From the NCBI GenBank assembly GCA_963575745.1, contig CAUYUJ010014328.1:120001-184000 (forward strand): a stretch of DNA of 64,000 nt, given 5' to 3'. Shown here one piece after another: positions 1-12,105 of this stretch; positions within the stretch are counted from its first letter, which is position 1; the number at the start of each line of letters is the position of its first letter. The notes under the pieces are model-generated. The model saw only the letters and a list, made by a program, of their open reading frames with translations, ran no database searches and was not told where the DNA came from. The position numbers and the translations under genes are program-made. Source of the DNA: Prorocentrum cordatum. Lineage: Eukaryota > Sar > Dinophyceae > Prorocentrales > Prorocentraceae.

Positions 1-964
1 ACGCACGTACGCACACACACAACACACAAAACATACAGATGTATATACACACATACATACACATGCACACGCGGTCCTCAGGCGCGGGTAGCAGATGGAA
101 GTGCGAATTGCGACCGATCGCTGTCGATAACGCACCGTACAAGCGTCGCACACTGCATCATGCAAGCGGTGGGTAGGTTCGCAAAACCGTAAATCCAAAC
201 GACACACGCAGCGGCCAAACAACGAAGAGAGCACTCAACTCCAAGCGAACTGACACGCGACAGTCCGGGACGAATTGCGGCCACTGAATCACCAGAGCGG
301 TGTTAGACAGTGAAGCGCGAAGAATAAACGCTGCTAGGCAGATTGGTGTTGTGGCCAAGCCTGCGGTCCAGCAAGGAAGAATACGCGATGATGGGTGAGG
401 TATCCAGCGACGCGCGACAACGCTGGCCGCACCGAAACAAAGAGGCTGCGTCATCACCTGCGCCCAATATTTCAACACAGCAGGGTGCATGAGTATGGTC
501 GCACAACTTACCAACAAACATACATATGCCGCATCCCAGCGCCTGTAAGACGGACAGCGATGAGCAACATCAGTCCACCGTGCCACTGTACGGGCAAACG
601 AAAGCAGCGAGTTGGCCACCCAGCCAGACAACCGCCGCCGCTATCAGAAAAGGGAAGTGAAAGAGAGAAAACGAAGAAAATGAATAGCGTGAAGAGACGC
701 GCGGTCGTGCAACACGTGCAACGCGACAAGCCGGCCATGAACGACGCATCAGCCTACGGCGCACGCACTGCGAGTCCCCGTCAAATAATCAGGCAGCCAA
801 GGCAGTCAGCAAAGAGTGCCGCATCAGCAGCAGAGCCGCAGCCCTCCAGCAAAGAAAACCCCCGATGGGCGCAACATCCCAGCGCCCCCCGGGCACCGAC
901 GCCTTGCCCAAGCCCCCCGTAGCGCGGCCAGCCAGGGGGCCCAAGACAGGGATTGGGGCCATGA
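1..964. other. No confident gene; mixed-composition DNA
   Basis: I see no recognisable protein, RNA gene or mobile-element motif here. The first 75 bases are CA-rich simple sequence. Open frames on both strands are short and of arbitrary composition. Confidence 0.5.
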
Positions 965-1085
965 CCTCCTAGACACACACACACACACACTGTTGCGTCG
1001 GCGGTTGGGCAGAGGATGACTGCCCCGGCGGAATAGCAACAGGGGACACGCTGTATGCAAATTAGGGCCGCAACGCACAGAAGGA
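965..1085 (+). repeat. CA-anchored dispersed repeat, copy 1
   Basis: A (CA)n run is followed by TGTTGCGTCGGCGG and about 80 nt that align by eye with the sequence after the (CA)n run near 2486. Both copies end in a similar GGCCGC(A/G)ACGCAC tail. The copies have diverged by substitutions and small indels, so this is a diverged repeat pair rather than a recent duplication. Confidence 0.5.
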
Positions 1086-1199
1086 GGACGAGGAGGAGCC
1101 CCGGCGCAACTGGGAGAGAAAAAGCCGGGCCACTCAGAGCTGCCGACTGCGGCGGGGGGGGGCGCCGAGGTGGCAGACCAGCGCTGGCACTCACACGTG

Positions 1200-1505
<306 letters not shown>

Positions 1506-1742
1506 TTCTACTTGCACGTTTCGCGCGTTGCGGGTGGGCCACTCGCCGCCCCGTTGGGCTCGCGGCCGGCGGCCCAGCGCCGCAGCAGCCGGAAGAGCAC
1601 AGACAGGGAAGAGAGCAGCAGAGGAAGCGGGGCAGCGGGGCGGCGCGCGCCGGCGCGGCGAGGCGCGCCAGAGTTGGGCGGACGGGGCCCCGGCCGAGGA
1701 CCAGAGGCGGGCGGCCGGAGCCGGAAAACCACGGCGCGCTGG

Positions 1743-2020
1743 ACTCCTCCTCCTCCTCCTCCTCGAGATCCTCCTCGAGATCCTCCTCCTCCTCGAGATC
1801 CTCCTCCTCCTCCTCCTCCTCCTCCTCCTCCTCCTCCTCCTCCTCGAGATCCTCCCTCCTCCTCCTCCTCCTCCTCCTCCTCTCCTCCTCCTCCTCCTTT
1901 TTTCTTGGCCGAGCTCAGAGCGGTCCAGCCGCTGAAGCGTCAGCCTCCTCCTCCTCCTCCTCCTCCTCCTCCTCCCCCTCCTCTTCCTCCTCTTCCTCCT
2001 CCTCCTCCTCCTCCTTCTCA
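1743..2020 (+). repeat. (CTC)n triplet array with GAGATC interruptions
   Basis: CTC/TCC triplets interrupted by regularly placed GAGATC words (1764, 1776, 1794, 1846 region), then a second CTC block after a unique stretch near 1910-1950. It encodes only poly-Ser/Leu/Pro in the plus frames. Confidence 0.9.
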
Positions 2021-2167
2021 GCGGACCGGGAGGGAGCGGGGCGGAGCGAGGCAGGCCCGCAGGGGCGAAAAGCCCGAGGCGGCAGAGCAAGAGCGGCGGC
2101 CGAGGGCCGGGACGAGGCGCGGGCGCCGAGAGAGCGGCACCGCCCGAGCGGCGCGGCGGGCCGCGCG

Positions 2168-2300
2168 GGGGCGAAGGCGAAGGCGAAGGCGAAGGCGCTG
2201 GAGTCATTTGCCCGTGCCCTGGTGAAGGCGAAGGCGAAGGCGAAGGCGCTGGGGCGAAGGCGAAGGCGCTGGAGGCGAAGGCGAAGGCGAAGGCGAAGGG
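2168..2300 (+). repeat. (GGCGAA)n hexanucleotide array
   Basis: Two or three blocks of GGCGAA repeats are separated by CGCTGG words. The array runs directly into the perfect palindrome at 2296. Confidence 0.9.
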
Positions 2301-2329
2301 CACGGGCACACTGGTGTGCCCGTGCCCTT
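2296..2329. repeat. Perfect 34-bp palindrome
   Basis: Left arm AAGGGCACGGGCACAC (2296-2311), two-base centre, and its exact reverse complement at 2314-2329. A related half-arm (TGCCCGTGCCCT) occurs about 90 nt upstream at 2210-2221, so the word has been duplicated locally. Confidence 0.95.
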
Positions 2330-2485
2330 TTGGGCATGGTGCAGGAGGCCGTGGCCTCACATCTCGCACGGGGTCGAGGCCGACGGGAGCCCGGCGGATC
2401 GTACAGAGACCACGTCGAAGCGGCGGCGGTGGGTCCATGCCGCTCGCCCACACACAGACACACAGACACACACAGACACACACAC

Positions 2486-2600
2486 ACACAGACACACACA
2501 CACACACACTTTTACGTCGGCGGCTAGGCAGAAGGACTGCGCTGGCGGATATAGGGCGTTGCAGGACAAACGGACGCGAATGAGGCCGCGACGCACGAGG
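2486..2600 (+). repeat. CA-anchored dispersed repeat, copy 2
   Basis: (CA)n followed by TTTTACGTCGGCGGCTAGG, matching the copy at 965-1085. A third (CA)n run with a shorter related tail (CTTTGTGGCGTGG) follows at 2602-2640. Confidence 0.5.
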
Positions 2601-3082
2601 GACACACACACACACACACACACCTTTGTGGCGTGGCCCCACGCGCGCTGCAACGCGGCGGCGTCAGGCTAGCGGCCGAAAGCGGAAAGAGCGGCGCGAA
2701 CAGGCCCAGCTCACAGCAGCGGGGGCGCGCCAAGTTCACCCAGAAGGACCACACACACATAGAGGGATCCCTGCACACACTGTTCCTCGGACGCGGGCAT
2801 GGGTTGCAGTCACTGGCACTGGATGTTCAAAGTAAAGATGCTGCCAAGGCGAATCACCTGTATGGTTGATCAGAGCCGATAACGCCATTGAAGTTGAGCT
2901 TAGTCGACCGCTGGGCAGCAAAGGCCAGGCGGGGTAGGAAAAGTGGACGCGGGCAGGCAAAACGAGACCACACACACACAAGGGAGGAGAGGAGAAAGGT
3001 AGAAGAATGAGGAGGAGCAAGAGGAGGATGATGAGAAGGTGGAAAGATAAGAGAGGGAGATAATGAATCTTGTTCGAGTAAA

Positions 3083-3340
3083 TTACTGGTGAGAGTAGTG
3101 GAAGGTGCTGCGCGCTTCTGCTCCTGGCTCGTTCCCCCCCTCGCGGACCGCGAGGCATAGCGAGCTCTCCTCCTTGATGGCGCCGCAGAAGTCGGCCAGG
3201 TTGTCCAGGAAGGTCGCGTAGATGATGAGGCTGTACATGGACTTGGCCACGCCCTCGAAGTACGTCACGTGGATGTACGACACGTGGAGGTCGTCGTCGT
3301 CGTACTTCGGCATCGTCAGCTGCGTCAGCATCTGAGGAGG
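3083..3340 (-). CDS. Possible single exon of a membrane channel-like protein
   Basis: One minus-strand frame contains a convincing stretch: an acidic run (KYDDDDLHVSYIHV) followed by FEGVAKSMYSLIIYATFLDN and LADFCGAIKEE. The pattern of a small aromatic motif followed by a hydrophobic helix and Leu-Asp-Asn resembles the pore-helix region of voltage-gated cation channels, but this is a weak family impression. The open frame extends on both sides into unrelated sequence, so only this exon-sized piece is likely real. No neighbouring exons were recognised, and it may be a gene fragment. Confidence 0.3.
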   Translation of the reverse strand, partial: PPQMLTQLTMPKYDDDDLHVSYIHVTYFEGVAKSMYSLIIYATFLDNLADFCGAIKEESSLCLAVREGGNEPGAEARSTFHYSHQ

Positions 3341-3489
3341 CACTTTTGTATTTGTTTCGCCGGCGGCCTCCGCGCCTGCCGTCAGTCCGACGCCCCTGGC
3401 CCTCCTTCTCGGCATCTCGGCCCGCGTGCCCATCGTCGGGAGACCCCCCCCCCCGCTGGTCCACCACGCCCAGGGGAAGAGGACGATAC

Positions 3490-3586
3490 AGGATTCGGCC
3501 CGACCCAAGGAACGACACATAAGGAACGAAGCCCCCAAGATTCGGCCTGACCCAAGGAGCGACACACAAGGAGCGAAGCCCCTTTT
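3490..3586 (+). repeat. 47-bp tandem duplication
   Basis: GATTCGGC(C/T)(C/T)GACCCAAGGA starts at 3492 and again at 3539. Both units contain the words ACGACACA or GCGACACA and end in GAAGCCCC. Confidence 0.85.
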
Positions 3587-4117
3587 TTCCCAAGGAGCTC
3601 CAGGGAGGCTCGCCGCCAAGAAGGCAGCGGAACGCATGCAAACCAAAGGAACGACCGAGCCCCTTTGGGAAAGGAAGTGTTCCTTGTTCAAGCCGAATCC
3701 TGTAGGACGAGAACGATGTCACGACAGGATTGGCTCAGGATGCGCGTCAGGGTTTCCGGGTTTCCGGGGTATCTGGCGGCCCTGGCTTCTGCAGCCCGTG
3801 CGGAACATTCGGGCATCCTGGCAACCCTGGAACGGATCATTACCCGTCGGTCGGAAGAAGCAGGTATGCAGGGGCCCTGGGACACACAAATAAATAGACA
3901 CACGTAACATGATTCCCCCATATTTCCCATATTTCGTGGGTTTTTGTCTTCCCCCCACTTCCCATATTTTCCTATATTTTCCGGGGGATCGACGATGGAT
4001 TGTGTCTGCGTGTTCTTCCCCCTCCTGACATCATGAAATGGCAGGGCGCTGTGGAAGCAGACTGGGCTCCCGCCCGCACCCATGAAGAGGTCGGACCAGG
4101 AGAACGCGCCCCACGAC

Positions 4118-4375
4118 TGGAGCAGCTGGGCGCCTGAAGAAGACTGGGATCTGGGGATCCAGAAATGCTCGGCGGTGGACAGACCTCCCTGTAGTAAACC
4201 ACCCTGGAGCAGCAGGGCGCCTGAAGAAGACTGGGAGCTGGGGATCCAGAAATGCTCGGCGGTGGACAGACCTCCCTTTAGTAAGCCACCCTGGAGCAGC
4301 AGGGCGCCTGAAGAAGACTGGGATCTGGGGATCCAGAAATGCTCGGCGGTGGACAGACCTTTAGTAAACCACCCT
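4118..4375 (+). repeat. 87-bp tandem repeat, three units
   Basis: The word CGCCTGAAGA begins at 4131, 4218 and 4305, an exact 87-bp period. As 87 is a multiple of three, one plus frame repeats a 29-residue unit containing APEEDW and IQKCSAVDRP. The surrounding 103-codon frame has no other support as a gene. Confidence 0.95.
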
Positions 4376-4389
4376 TTAATGAAAACGGC

Positions 4390-5625
4390 CTAGGACCGAA
4401 ACCGACGGACCTGGACCCGCAAAAGTGACGGCCGCGACGCCCTCTCGCGAACCGAAAACGGCCAGTTCGCTAATCGACGTGTCAGGGTAGGAGGCCGATC
4501 CACCTCCGAAATACCTGCTCTCAACGACCGACGGGTACGGCAGGCTCGTGTCGCGTCGACCCGGCGCTGGCTCCCGACACCGCGAGGATCGCTCAGACTC
4601 GAACGATCGGCCGCTCCGACAGCGCCGGATCGCTCAGCGACGGGCCGATCCTGGGCCACGGGCGGCGTCCAACCTGGAACGCACGCGCTGGGGCCGCCGC
4701 CGGCCGGCGCGGCACGAGCCTGCCGTACAGCATGGCCCCGCGCTCCTCCGACGAGGAGCGCCGGCGCCGGCGCCGACGAGGAGCCTCCGCGCCCTCCGGC
4801 GCGCCCGCGAGAGGGCGAGGGGGGGCCGGCGGGGCGGGGCGGGGCGAGGCGGCCCGAGGCATCCCTGGGGGCCGCGGGCCCCGCGGGGCGCCCCCCGGCG
4901 TGAGCGCCCGCCACGCGGGAGCCCCCCCCCTCCGCCCAGCCCTCGGTCCGCCGCCGGCCTCGACGCCCCCGCGGCCTGCAGCCGCTGGCCCGCCACACCT
5001 GCCCCCAGCGCCCCCTCTTCGCCCATGCCCTCCCCCTCACTGGGGCCGACGGAGCAGGCCGGCTGCCACTCCAAGGGCCGCGGTCGCGCCGAGGCGGGCG
5101 CGATGGCGAAAACGTACGTGATGACCTGCCGCGCCGCGACCCCCCTCCCCTTCCTCCAGCTCCTCCTCCCTCCTCCCCCTGCTTCATGCGCTCCTCCTCC
5201 TCCTCCTCCTCCTCCTCCTCCTCCTCCTCCTCCTCCTCCTCGCTCCTCGCTCCTCTTTCCTCGCGCCTGGCTCATCCTCGCTCCTCTCTTCCTCCCCAAC
5301 CTCTGCAGACCTAGATTCTGGCTCCCTCAGAGGGACAGGCGTGGAAGCTGGGGGGAGGGGAAGGGAGGGACCTCGGGGAGCGCCGGGCGGGACAGAAGGG
5401 CGCCGATCCCGCCACTCCCCAGACCCCTCCCGCGGCGCCACTCCGACCAGAGCCCCCGAGGAGCACTCGGCCGTGGCGGCGAGGGCTCTCCGGGACGAGC
5501 CTCGGCACTGGCACTATACTGGCACCCCCTCCTCCTCGGAGAAACCGCTGGCGGCCGAGCCGTCGGCGGCCTCCTCTGAGGAGTCCCCGGGCAGGACGGG
5601 CGGGGAGGGCGACTCGACGCCAACG
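4390..5625. other. GC-rich stretch without recognisable gene; CTC run at 5185-5240
   Basis: Very GC-rich sequence with overlapping open frames on both strands, all of Arg/Pro/Ala/Gly composition. A CTC run of about 55 bp sits in the middle. I recognise no domain. Confidence 0.5.
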
Positions 5626-5627
5626 CA

Positions 5628-5638
5628 GACGACGACGA

Positions 5639-5696
<58 letters not shown>

Positions 5697-6024
5697 AGTC
5701 ACGACGACAGTCACGACGACAGTTACGACGACAGTTACGACGACAGTTACGACGACGGTTACGACGACGGTTACGACGACAGTTACGACGACAGTTTCGA
5801 CGACAGTTACGACGACAGTTACGACGACAGTTACGACGACAGTTACGACGACAGTTACGACGACAGTTTCGACGACAGTTTCGACGACAGTTACGACGAC
5901 AGTTACGACGACAGTTACGACGACAGTTACGACGACAGTTACGACGACAGTTACGACGACAGTTACGACGACAGTTACGACGACAGTTACGACGACAGTT
6001 ACGACGACAGTTACGACGACAGTT

Positions 6025-6056
<32 letters not shown>

Positions 6057-6090
6057 AGTTACGACGACGACGCCGACGCCGCCGACGACG
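5628..6090 (+). repeat. (GAC)n array and 12-bp minisatellite
   Basis: Pure GAC/ACG triplets (5628-5697) lead into at least 25 units of ACGACGACAGTT with occasional ACGGTT or TTTCGA variants, then GAC again to about 6090. The Thr-Val frames through it are repeat translations. Confidence 0.95.
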
Positions 6091-6211
6091 ACGACGACCG
6101 CGGCACACCAAGAGATCACGCCGCCTGCCGCCGCACACCTCCCGAAGCCCGAGCGCGAAGGGGCCGGCGGCCAGCGCAGGCCTCGGCCGGCAGAAAATGA
6201 CTTCCTACCAG

Positions 6212-6352
6212 ACCACCCCAACCCAACCCGAAGACCCGAATTTCGGGTTGGGGGGGGGTAAGGGTTCCACATGTGTTTTTTCGATGTTTCCCGACCCCCC
6301 CCCCACTGGAAATCGGGGGGAAATCTGAGCGTTCGGGTTGGGTTGGGGTGGT
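6212..6352. mobile_element. MITE-like element with 21-bp perfect terminal inverted repeats
   Basis: Left arm 6212-6232 begins ACCACCCCAACCCAAC; right arm 6332-6352 is its exact reverse complement. The interior is about 100 nt with a second small inverted repeat (CCCGAATTTCGGG near 6235) and a C-run. There is no coding capacity and no clear target-site duplication. Confidence 0.75.
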
Positions 6353-6529
6353 TTGGTGGGTGGTGAGAGAAGGCGGCGCCGGGAGCGGCGCCGCGGGCCC
6401 GCCGCCGTCGGGCGGCCCTCCAGGCGGCCAGGCCAGGCCGCGCCGCGCACGGCCTGGCGCGCGGCGCCCTGCCGGAGAGGCGCGGCGGGTGCGGAGGGCG
6501 GGAGGCGCGGCTGCCAGGCTTGCGGCGGC

Positions 6530-6546
6530 AGCCTCGTCGCCGTCGC

Positions 6547-6578
<32 letters not shown>

Positions 6579-6850
6579 CCGCCGTCGTCGTCGTCGTCGC
6601 CGTCGTCGCCATCATCGTCGTCGTCGCCGTCGTCGTCGTTGTCGTCGTCGCCGCCGCCGTCGCCGTCGTCGTCGCCAGTCTCCATGCGCACGGAGGAGGA
6701 GGAGGAGGAGGAGGAGGAGGAGGAGGAGGAGGAGGAGGAGGAGGAGGAGGAGGAGGGAGGAGGAGGAGGAGGAGGAGGAGGAGGAGGAGGAGGAGGAGGA
6801 GGAGGAGGAGGAGGAGGAGGGGAGGAGGAGGAGGAGGAAAGGGAGGAGGA
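6530..6850 (+). repeat. (CGT)n then (GAG)n triplet arrays
   Basis: TCG/CGT triplets at 6533-6672 are followed at once by a GAG array at 6692-6845. Open frames on both strands here are pure repeat translation. Confidence 0.95.
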
Positions 6851-7259
6851 GGGGGAGGGGGAGGGCGGCCTCGGCGCCCCAGGCTGGCGCCCCGCGGGCG
6901 CCCGGAGGCCTCCCAGAGAGGGTCGGCGCCGCACCGCCGACGCATCGCCGACGCAGCGGCGATGGGTCGGCGGACGCAGCAGGCGAGAGCAGCTGGGGGG
7001 GCGGCGGGGGAGAGGAGCAAAGAGGGAGGAGAGAGCAGGAGGGATCTGTAAGGGGGGGGGGAGGCGACGGACACGCGGCGCGGAGGCGTGCGCCACCAGA
7101 CCCCCCCCCCTTAAACGCTCGCGCGCCCGCCGGAAGCAAGGAGCGGGGGAGGAGGGAAGCGAGGGGAAGGGTTGGGGGCTGGAAAAAAATGCACGGCAGC
7201 GGCGCGGCGCGGAGAAGAGGGGAGAGGGAGGCCGCTCGGCGCTTCAGCTGGCCTGCTTC

Positions 7260-7551
7260 CCCTCTCCCTCCTCCTCCTCTTCTTCCTCCTCCTCCTCCTC
7301 CTCCTCATTCTCCCGGTCCTCATCCCTTTCCATATCCCGTTCCCCCTCCCTTTCCTCCTCCCGTTCCTCCTCCTCCGCCTCCACCTCCTCCTCCTCCTCC
7401 TCCTCCTCCTCCTCCTCCTCCTCCTCAGCATCATCAGCATCATCATCATCATCATCAGCAGCAGCATCATCAGCATCATCATAATCATCATCAACGGTAT
7501 CATCAGCAGCAGCATCAGCATCAGCATCAGCATCAGCATCAGCATCAGCAT

Positions 7552-7634
<83 letters not shown>

Positions 7635-7653
7635 GCATCAGCATCAGCATCAG

Positions 7654-7694
<41 letters not shown>

Positions 7695-7700
7695 ACATCA

Positions 7701-7785
<85 letters not shown>

Positions 7786-7850
7786 ATAACATATCAACAT
7801 CGTCAGCATCATCATCAGCATCATCAGCAGCATCATCATCATCGACATTG

Positions 7851-7914
<64 letters not shown>

Positions 7915-8307
7915 CAGCATCAGCATCATCATCAACATCATCATCAATATAATCAGCATCATCAGCATCAGCATCATCATCATCAACAGCATCATCAGCA
8001 TCATCGTCATCAGTCACATCAGCATCTTCATCATACTCATCATGATCCTCATCATCATCATCAGCAGCATACTCATCATCGTCATCATCGTCAGCATCAT
8101 CACCAACATTATCAGCATCATCATCATAATCAGCATATCAGCATCAGCATCATCATCATCATCACCATCATCATCATCATCGTTGTCACCATCACCTCAT
8201 AAGTATCATCATCATCCTCATCATCACCTCATAATCATCATCAGCATCAGCATCAGCATCATCATGATGATGATGATCATCATCATCATCATCAGCATCA
8301 GCATCAG

Positions 8308-8351
<44 letters not shown>

Positions 8352-8425
8352 GCATCAGCATCAGCATCAGCATCAGCATCATCAGCATCAGCATCAGCAT
8401 CAGCATCAGCAGCATCATCCGCCTC
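7260..8425 (+). repeat. (CTC)n followed by about 1 kb of (ATC)n/(CAT)n
   Basis: CTC triplets (7262-7425) change to ATC/CAT triplets interspersed with CAG (about 7425-8425). The poly-His, poly-Ile, poly-Met and poly-Asp frames are artefacts of this repeat. Confidence 0.97.
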
Positions 8426-8429
8426 CTCG

Positions 8430-10270
8430 TCCTCATCCCCATCCTCATCGGCCTCCTCCTCCTCCTCCTCGCCCCCCCTGCTCCCACCACCTCCTCCTCC
8501 AGGCCCACCATTCTTCCCCCATCCCCCCCCTTCTCTCCCTTCCCCCCCCCCCCACAGTTTCCACACCTGCCCCTCGGATCCCTTCCGCGACAGCGACGCG
8601 AGGCCCAGCCGAGCCGCACCTTCGGGAAGGCTCCGCCTGCCCTTCCCTCGGCGGCGGCGCTCCCACCCCCACCTGCGGGCGGGCGGCGGCGACGGGCAGC
8701 AGCAGGAGCCGGCGCGGAGGAGCCCATCCCCCCCCCTGGGCCCCGACCAGCAGGAGCCCCAGGGTGTAGCTCACGGTGGAGGCGGCGGTCACCATGCCTG
8801 GCGCGGCGCCCGAGGCCGCCGCTGCTGCCCGCTCGTCGCGGCCCGCCCGCGCGGCCCCGTGCCGGCGGGCATCGAGGGGACGGTCCATGAGAACTCCCTG
8901 GAGGCCCCCAGACGGCGCCAAGGAGCCCCCGGGACGCTCACGAAGGCTTCCAAACGCCCCAACTGCCCCCCGAGACTCCCCGAGGACACTCCGGATAGCC
9001 TTGGAACGGGATCCGATGGCGCGTGCTTGGGTGGATACTCACTCCTTGGATATGTGCCCCTGCATCTTCTCAGCGACTGCTTCCCACGCGCCAGCTTCAC
9101 ACGACAGTTCGGAGAGACTAACACGACGCAACAACTTCCGAATTCCAGCAAACACACTGGCAAACGACAACAATGATACAACACTAGGTAGCTCAAGGCG
9201 AGAAGCGGTTTAATCAATGTTAGCTGTATGGCAGGGTAGTGTTGTTCGTAGTTCTGTGAGGGCCCCAAGATGCCTCCAAGAGGCTCCCAGGGCGTGACTG
9301 CATGCTGCTACACATTCCTGATCAGGACAACTCGCCTGGTGATTTTGAGATGGGCTGCTGGGAACACTTTTTTTTGGTCGCGGGCGGACGCGGATTCGCA
9401 GTCGCCGAACTGAGAGGTCCGGGCCACGGGCCTGTCAAATTAGCAGCTGGTGGGAACACTTTTCGGTCGCGGCCGCGAGACGACGGTCAGGCGGCGAAAG
9501 CAAAGTCCGGGACGCGAACTAGGCGAATTAGCTAAGACAGGCGCAGGCCGGCACTGGTGGGAACACGCGCAGCGTCAGGAATTGGACTTGAATCCAATAC
9601 TGTACACCATCCCTTTTCATTTGGTCGCTGCCGGACCCTGATCTGTCCGCATCGTTTAATTGACCAGGCGATGGTCTCCGTGACTTCGTCTCGTGCCTCG
9701 GCGACACGCCGATCCAAACCACCAGCTGCGCAGTGGTGCTGTCCTCTTTGGGGGCACGGTCTGCTGTCTCCAGGTGCGGCCACGTCGCTGACGTGCCATC
9801 CTCTGACCAGCAGATCCTCAAAGGAGACGTCACCACCTCTCCTCACCCTCATCGTCCCTCCCTCCCTCCCTCGCCGGCCCGCCCCCGAGGGGAAAGGTTA
9901 GGGGGGGAGACCAGCTCGGACCAGCTCAGGGGTGAGGGGAGGACGTCGCCCTGGAATCGGCGACACATCGCCGATAGATCGGAGATAGGCCCGCCATTCG
10001 CGAAACCGCACATTCCTGGGCGGGGGGGGGGGCTATCGAGCCCCTGTCGGCGATCAGTAGGCGACTGGGGGTCGATGCATTCCCCCCTGAGCCATCCCCC
10101 CCAATGCTACCCCTGACCTCGACTCTCGATACTCTCGATTCTCGATGGGGCACGTCTTGCAAACAGAGCGTGCCCCCAGCAATGACAAAAAGGCGAGGTA
10201 AGAGTCCTCCTCACAGATCATGGCGCCCCGTGCGCGCCTAGACGTCCGCAGCACTACACATGCCAAACTT
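8430..10270. other. Unique-looking spacer, no gene recognised
   Basis: Mixed sequence with short frames only. The phrase GGTGGGAACAC recurs near 9357, 9451 and 9556, suggesting a decayed short tandem or dispersed repeat. Nothing else stands out. Confidence 0.5.
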
Positions 10271-10274
10271 CAGC

Positions 10275-10346
10275 AGCCTCCTCCTCTTCCTCCTCTTCCT
10301 CTTCCTCCTTCTCCTCCTCCTCCTCCTCCTCATCATCATCATCATC

Positions 10347-10413
<67 letters not shown>

Positions 10414-11303
10414 ACACCAACATCACCATCATGAGCATCATCATCATCATCATCATCATCATCAGCATCATCAGCAGCATCATCAGCATGAGCATCAACA
10501 TCAACATCATCATCAGCAGCAGCATCATGGTCATCACCAGCATCATCAGCATCACAATCAGCATCGTCATCGTCATCAGCATCATCGTCATCATCATCAG
10601 CATCATCATCGTCATCATCATAATCGTCAGCATCGTCATCGCCATCATCATTAGCATGATCATCAGCAGCATCATCATCATCAGCATAAGCATAAGCATA
10701 AGCATCATCATCACCATCCTCATCCTCGTCCTCATCCGCATCCTCATCATGATCATCATCATCAGCATCATCACCCTCATCCTTACCCTCATCAGCAGCA
10801 TCATCATCATCATAGTCATCACTAGCATCATCAGCATCATAATCAGCATCGTCATCGTCATCAGCATCATCATCATCACCAGCGTCAGCATCATCAGCAT
10901 CGTCAGCATCAGCTTCATAAGCATCCTCATCCTCATCCTCATCAGCATCATCAGCATCATAATCAGCATCACCAACATTACCAGCGTCATCATCATCAGC
11001 ATCATCATCATCAGCATCATCATAATCAGCGTCATCAGCATCATCAGCAACATCAGCATCATCATCGTTCTCACCATTACCTCATAAGCATCATCAGTCA
11101 TCATCATCCTCATCGTCACATCATATTCGTCATCAGCATCAGCATCAGCATCATCATCATCATTATCATATTATTCATCATCATCATCATCATCAACATC
11201 ATTATCAACATCGTCACCGTCATCAGCATCATCATCATCAACAGCATCGTCATCATCATCATCAGCATCGTCATCATCATCATCATCATCAGCATCGTCA
11301 TCG

Positions 11304-11364
<61 letters not shown>

Positions 11365-11405
11365 TAGCATGATCATCAGCAGCAGCAGCAGCAGCAGCAT
11401 CATCA
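10275..11405 (+). repeat. (CTC)n then about 1.1 kb (ATC)n array
   Basis: Same organisation as 7260-8425: a short CTC block leads into ATC/CAT triplets with CAG and CGT variants. The shared order (CTC before ATC) suggests a duplication of a larger repeat block. Confidence 0.97.
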
Positions 11406-11625
11406 TCTGGGACGCCCAGGGACATATTGGTACTATACGTCCTGCTTGGAGGCGCGCGTCCGACCCGAACATATAGTATACCCATCTTGTAGTATATCGT
11501 TTCCCGAGCGGTGTGGCCAGAACGCGCCCGCCACGACGCATATACTATAAGATTTCTCGGTGCGCGCGTCGCCCCTGTGAGGGGCGACGCACATACAGTA
11601 TAAGAATGTTGGGGTGACGCAGATC
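11406..11625. other. Island in the ATC array with hairpin and repeated AT-rich words
   Basis: A 220-nt non-ATC island contains four related words (CATATAGTATA, GTAGTATATCG, CATATACTATAAG, CATACAGTATAAG), two of them preceded by CGACGC. A 10-bp stem with a 5-nt loop (11566-11575 with 11581-11590) lies between the last two. Confidence 0.7.
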
Positions 11626-12105
11626 ATCAGCATCAGGATCATCATCAGCATCAGCATCAGCATCATCATCATCATGATCGTCATCAGCATGATCATCATC
11701 ATCATCTTCATCATCAGCATCATCATCAGCGCATCGTCATCATCATCGTCGTCATCGTCATCGTCGTCATCATCGTCATCGTAACTAGTCGTCATCATCA
11801 TCGTCGTCGTCACCGTCATCGTCATCACCGTCATCATCATCATCAGCGTCATAGTCATCGTGATGAGCATAATCATCATCGTCGTCATCGTCATCGTCAT
11901 CATCATCATCGTCATCAGCAGCATCAAGCCATCTTCATCATCGCCATCATCATCATAAGCATCATCATCACCATCATCATCAGCATCATCATCATCGTCA
12001 TCGTCGTCGTCATCGCCGTCGTCGTCGTCATCGTCATCGTCATCGTCATGTTCATCACCATCTTCATCATCATCGTCGTCGTCATCATCGTCATCATCGT
12101 CAGCC
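11626..12105 (+). repeat. (ATC)n/(GTC)n array
   Basis: ATC and GTC/CGT triplets continue the previous array and fade near 12105. Frames are repeat translations. Confidence 0.95.

Noticed and set aside
7244-8202. Large His, Met, Asp or Ile-rich ORFs in the ATC arrays (also at 10220-11927)
   Set aside because: Pure triplet-repeat translation; all six frames are open for the same reason.
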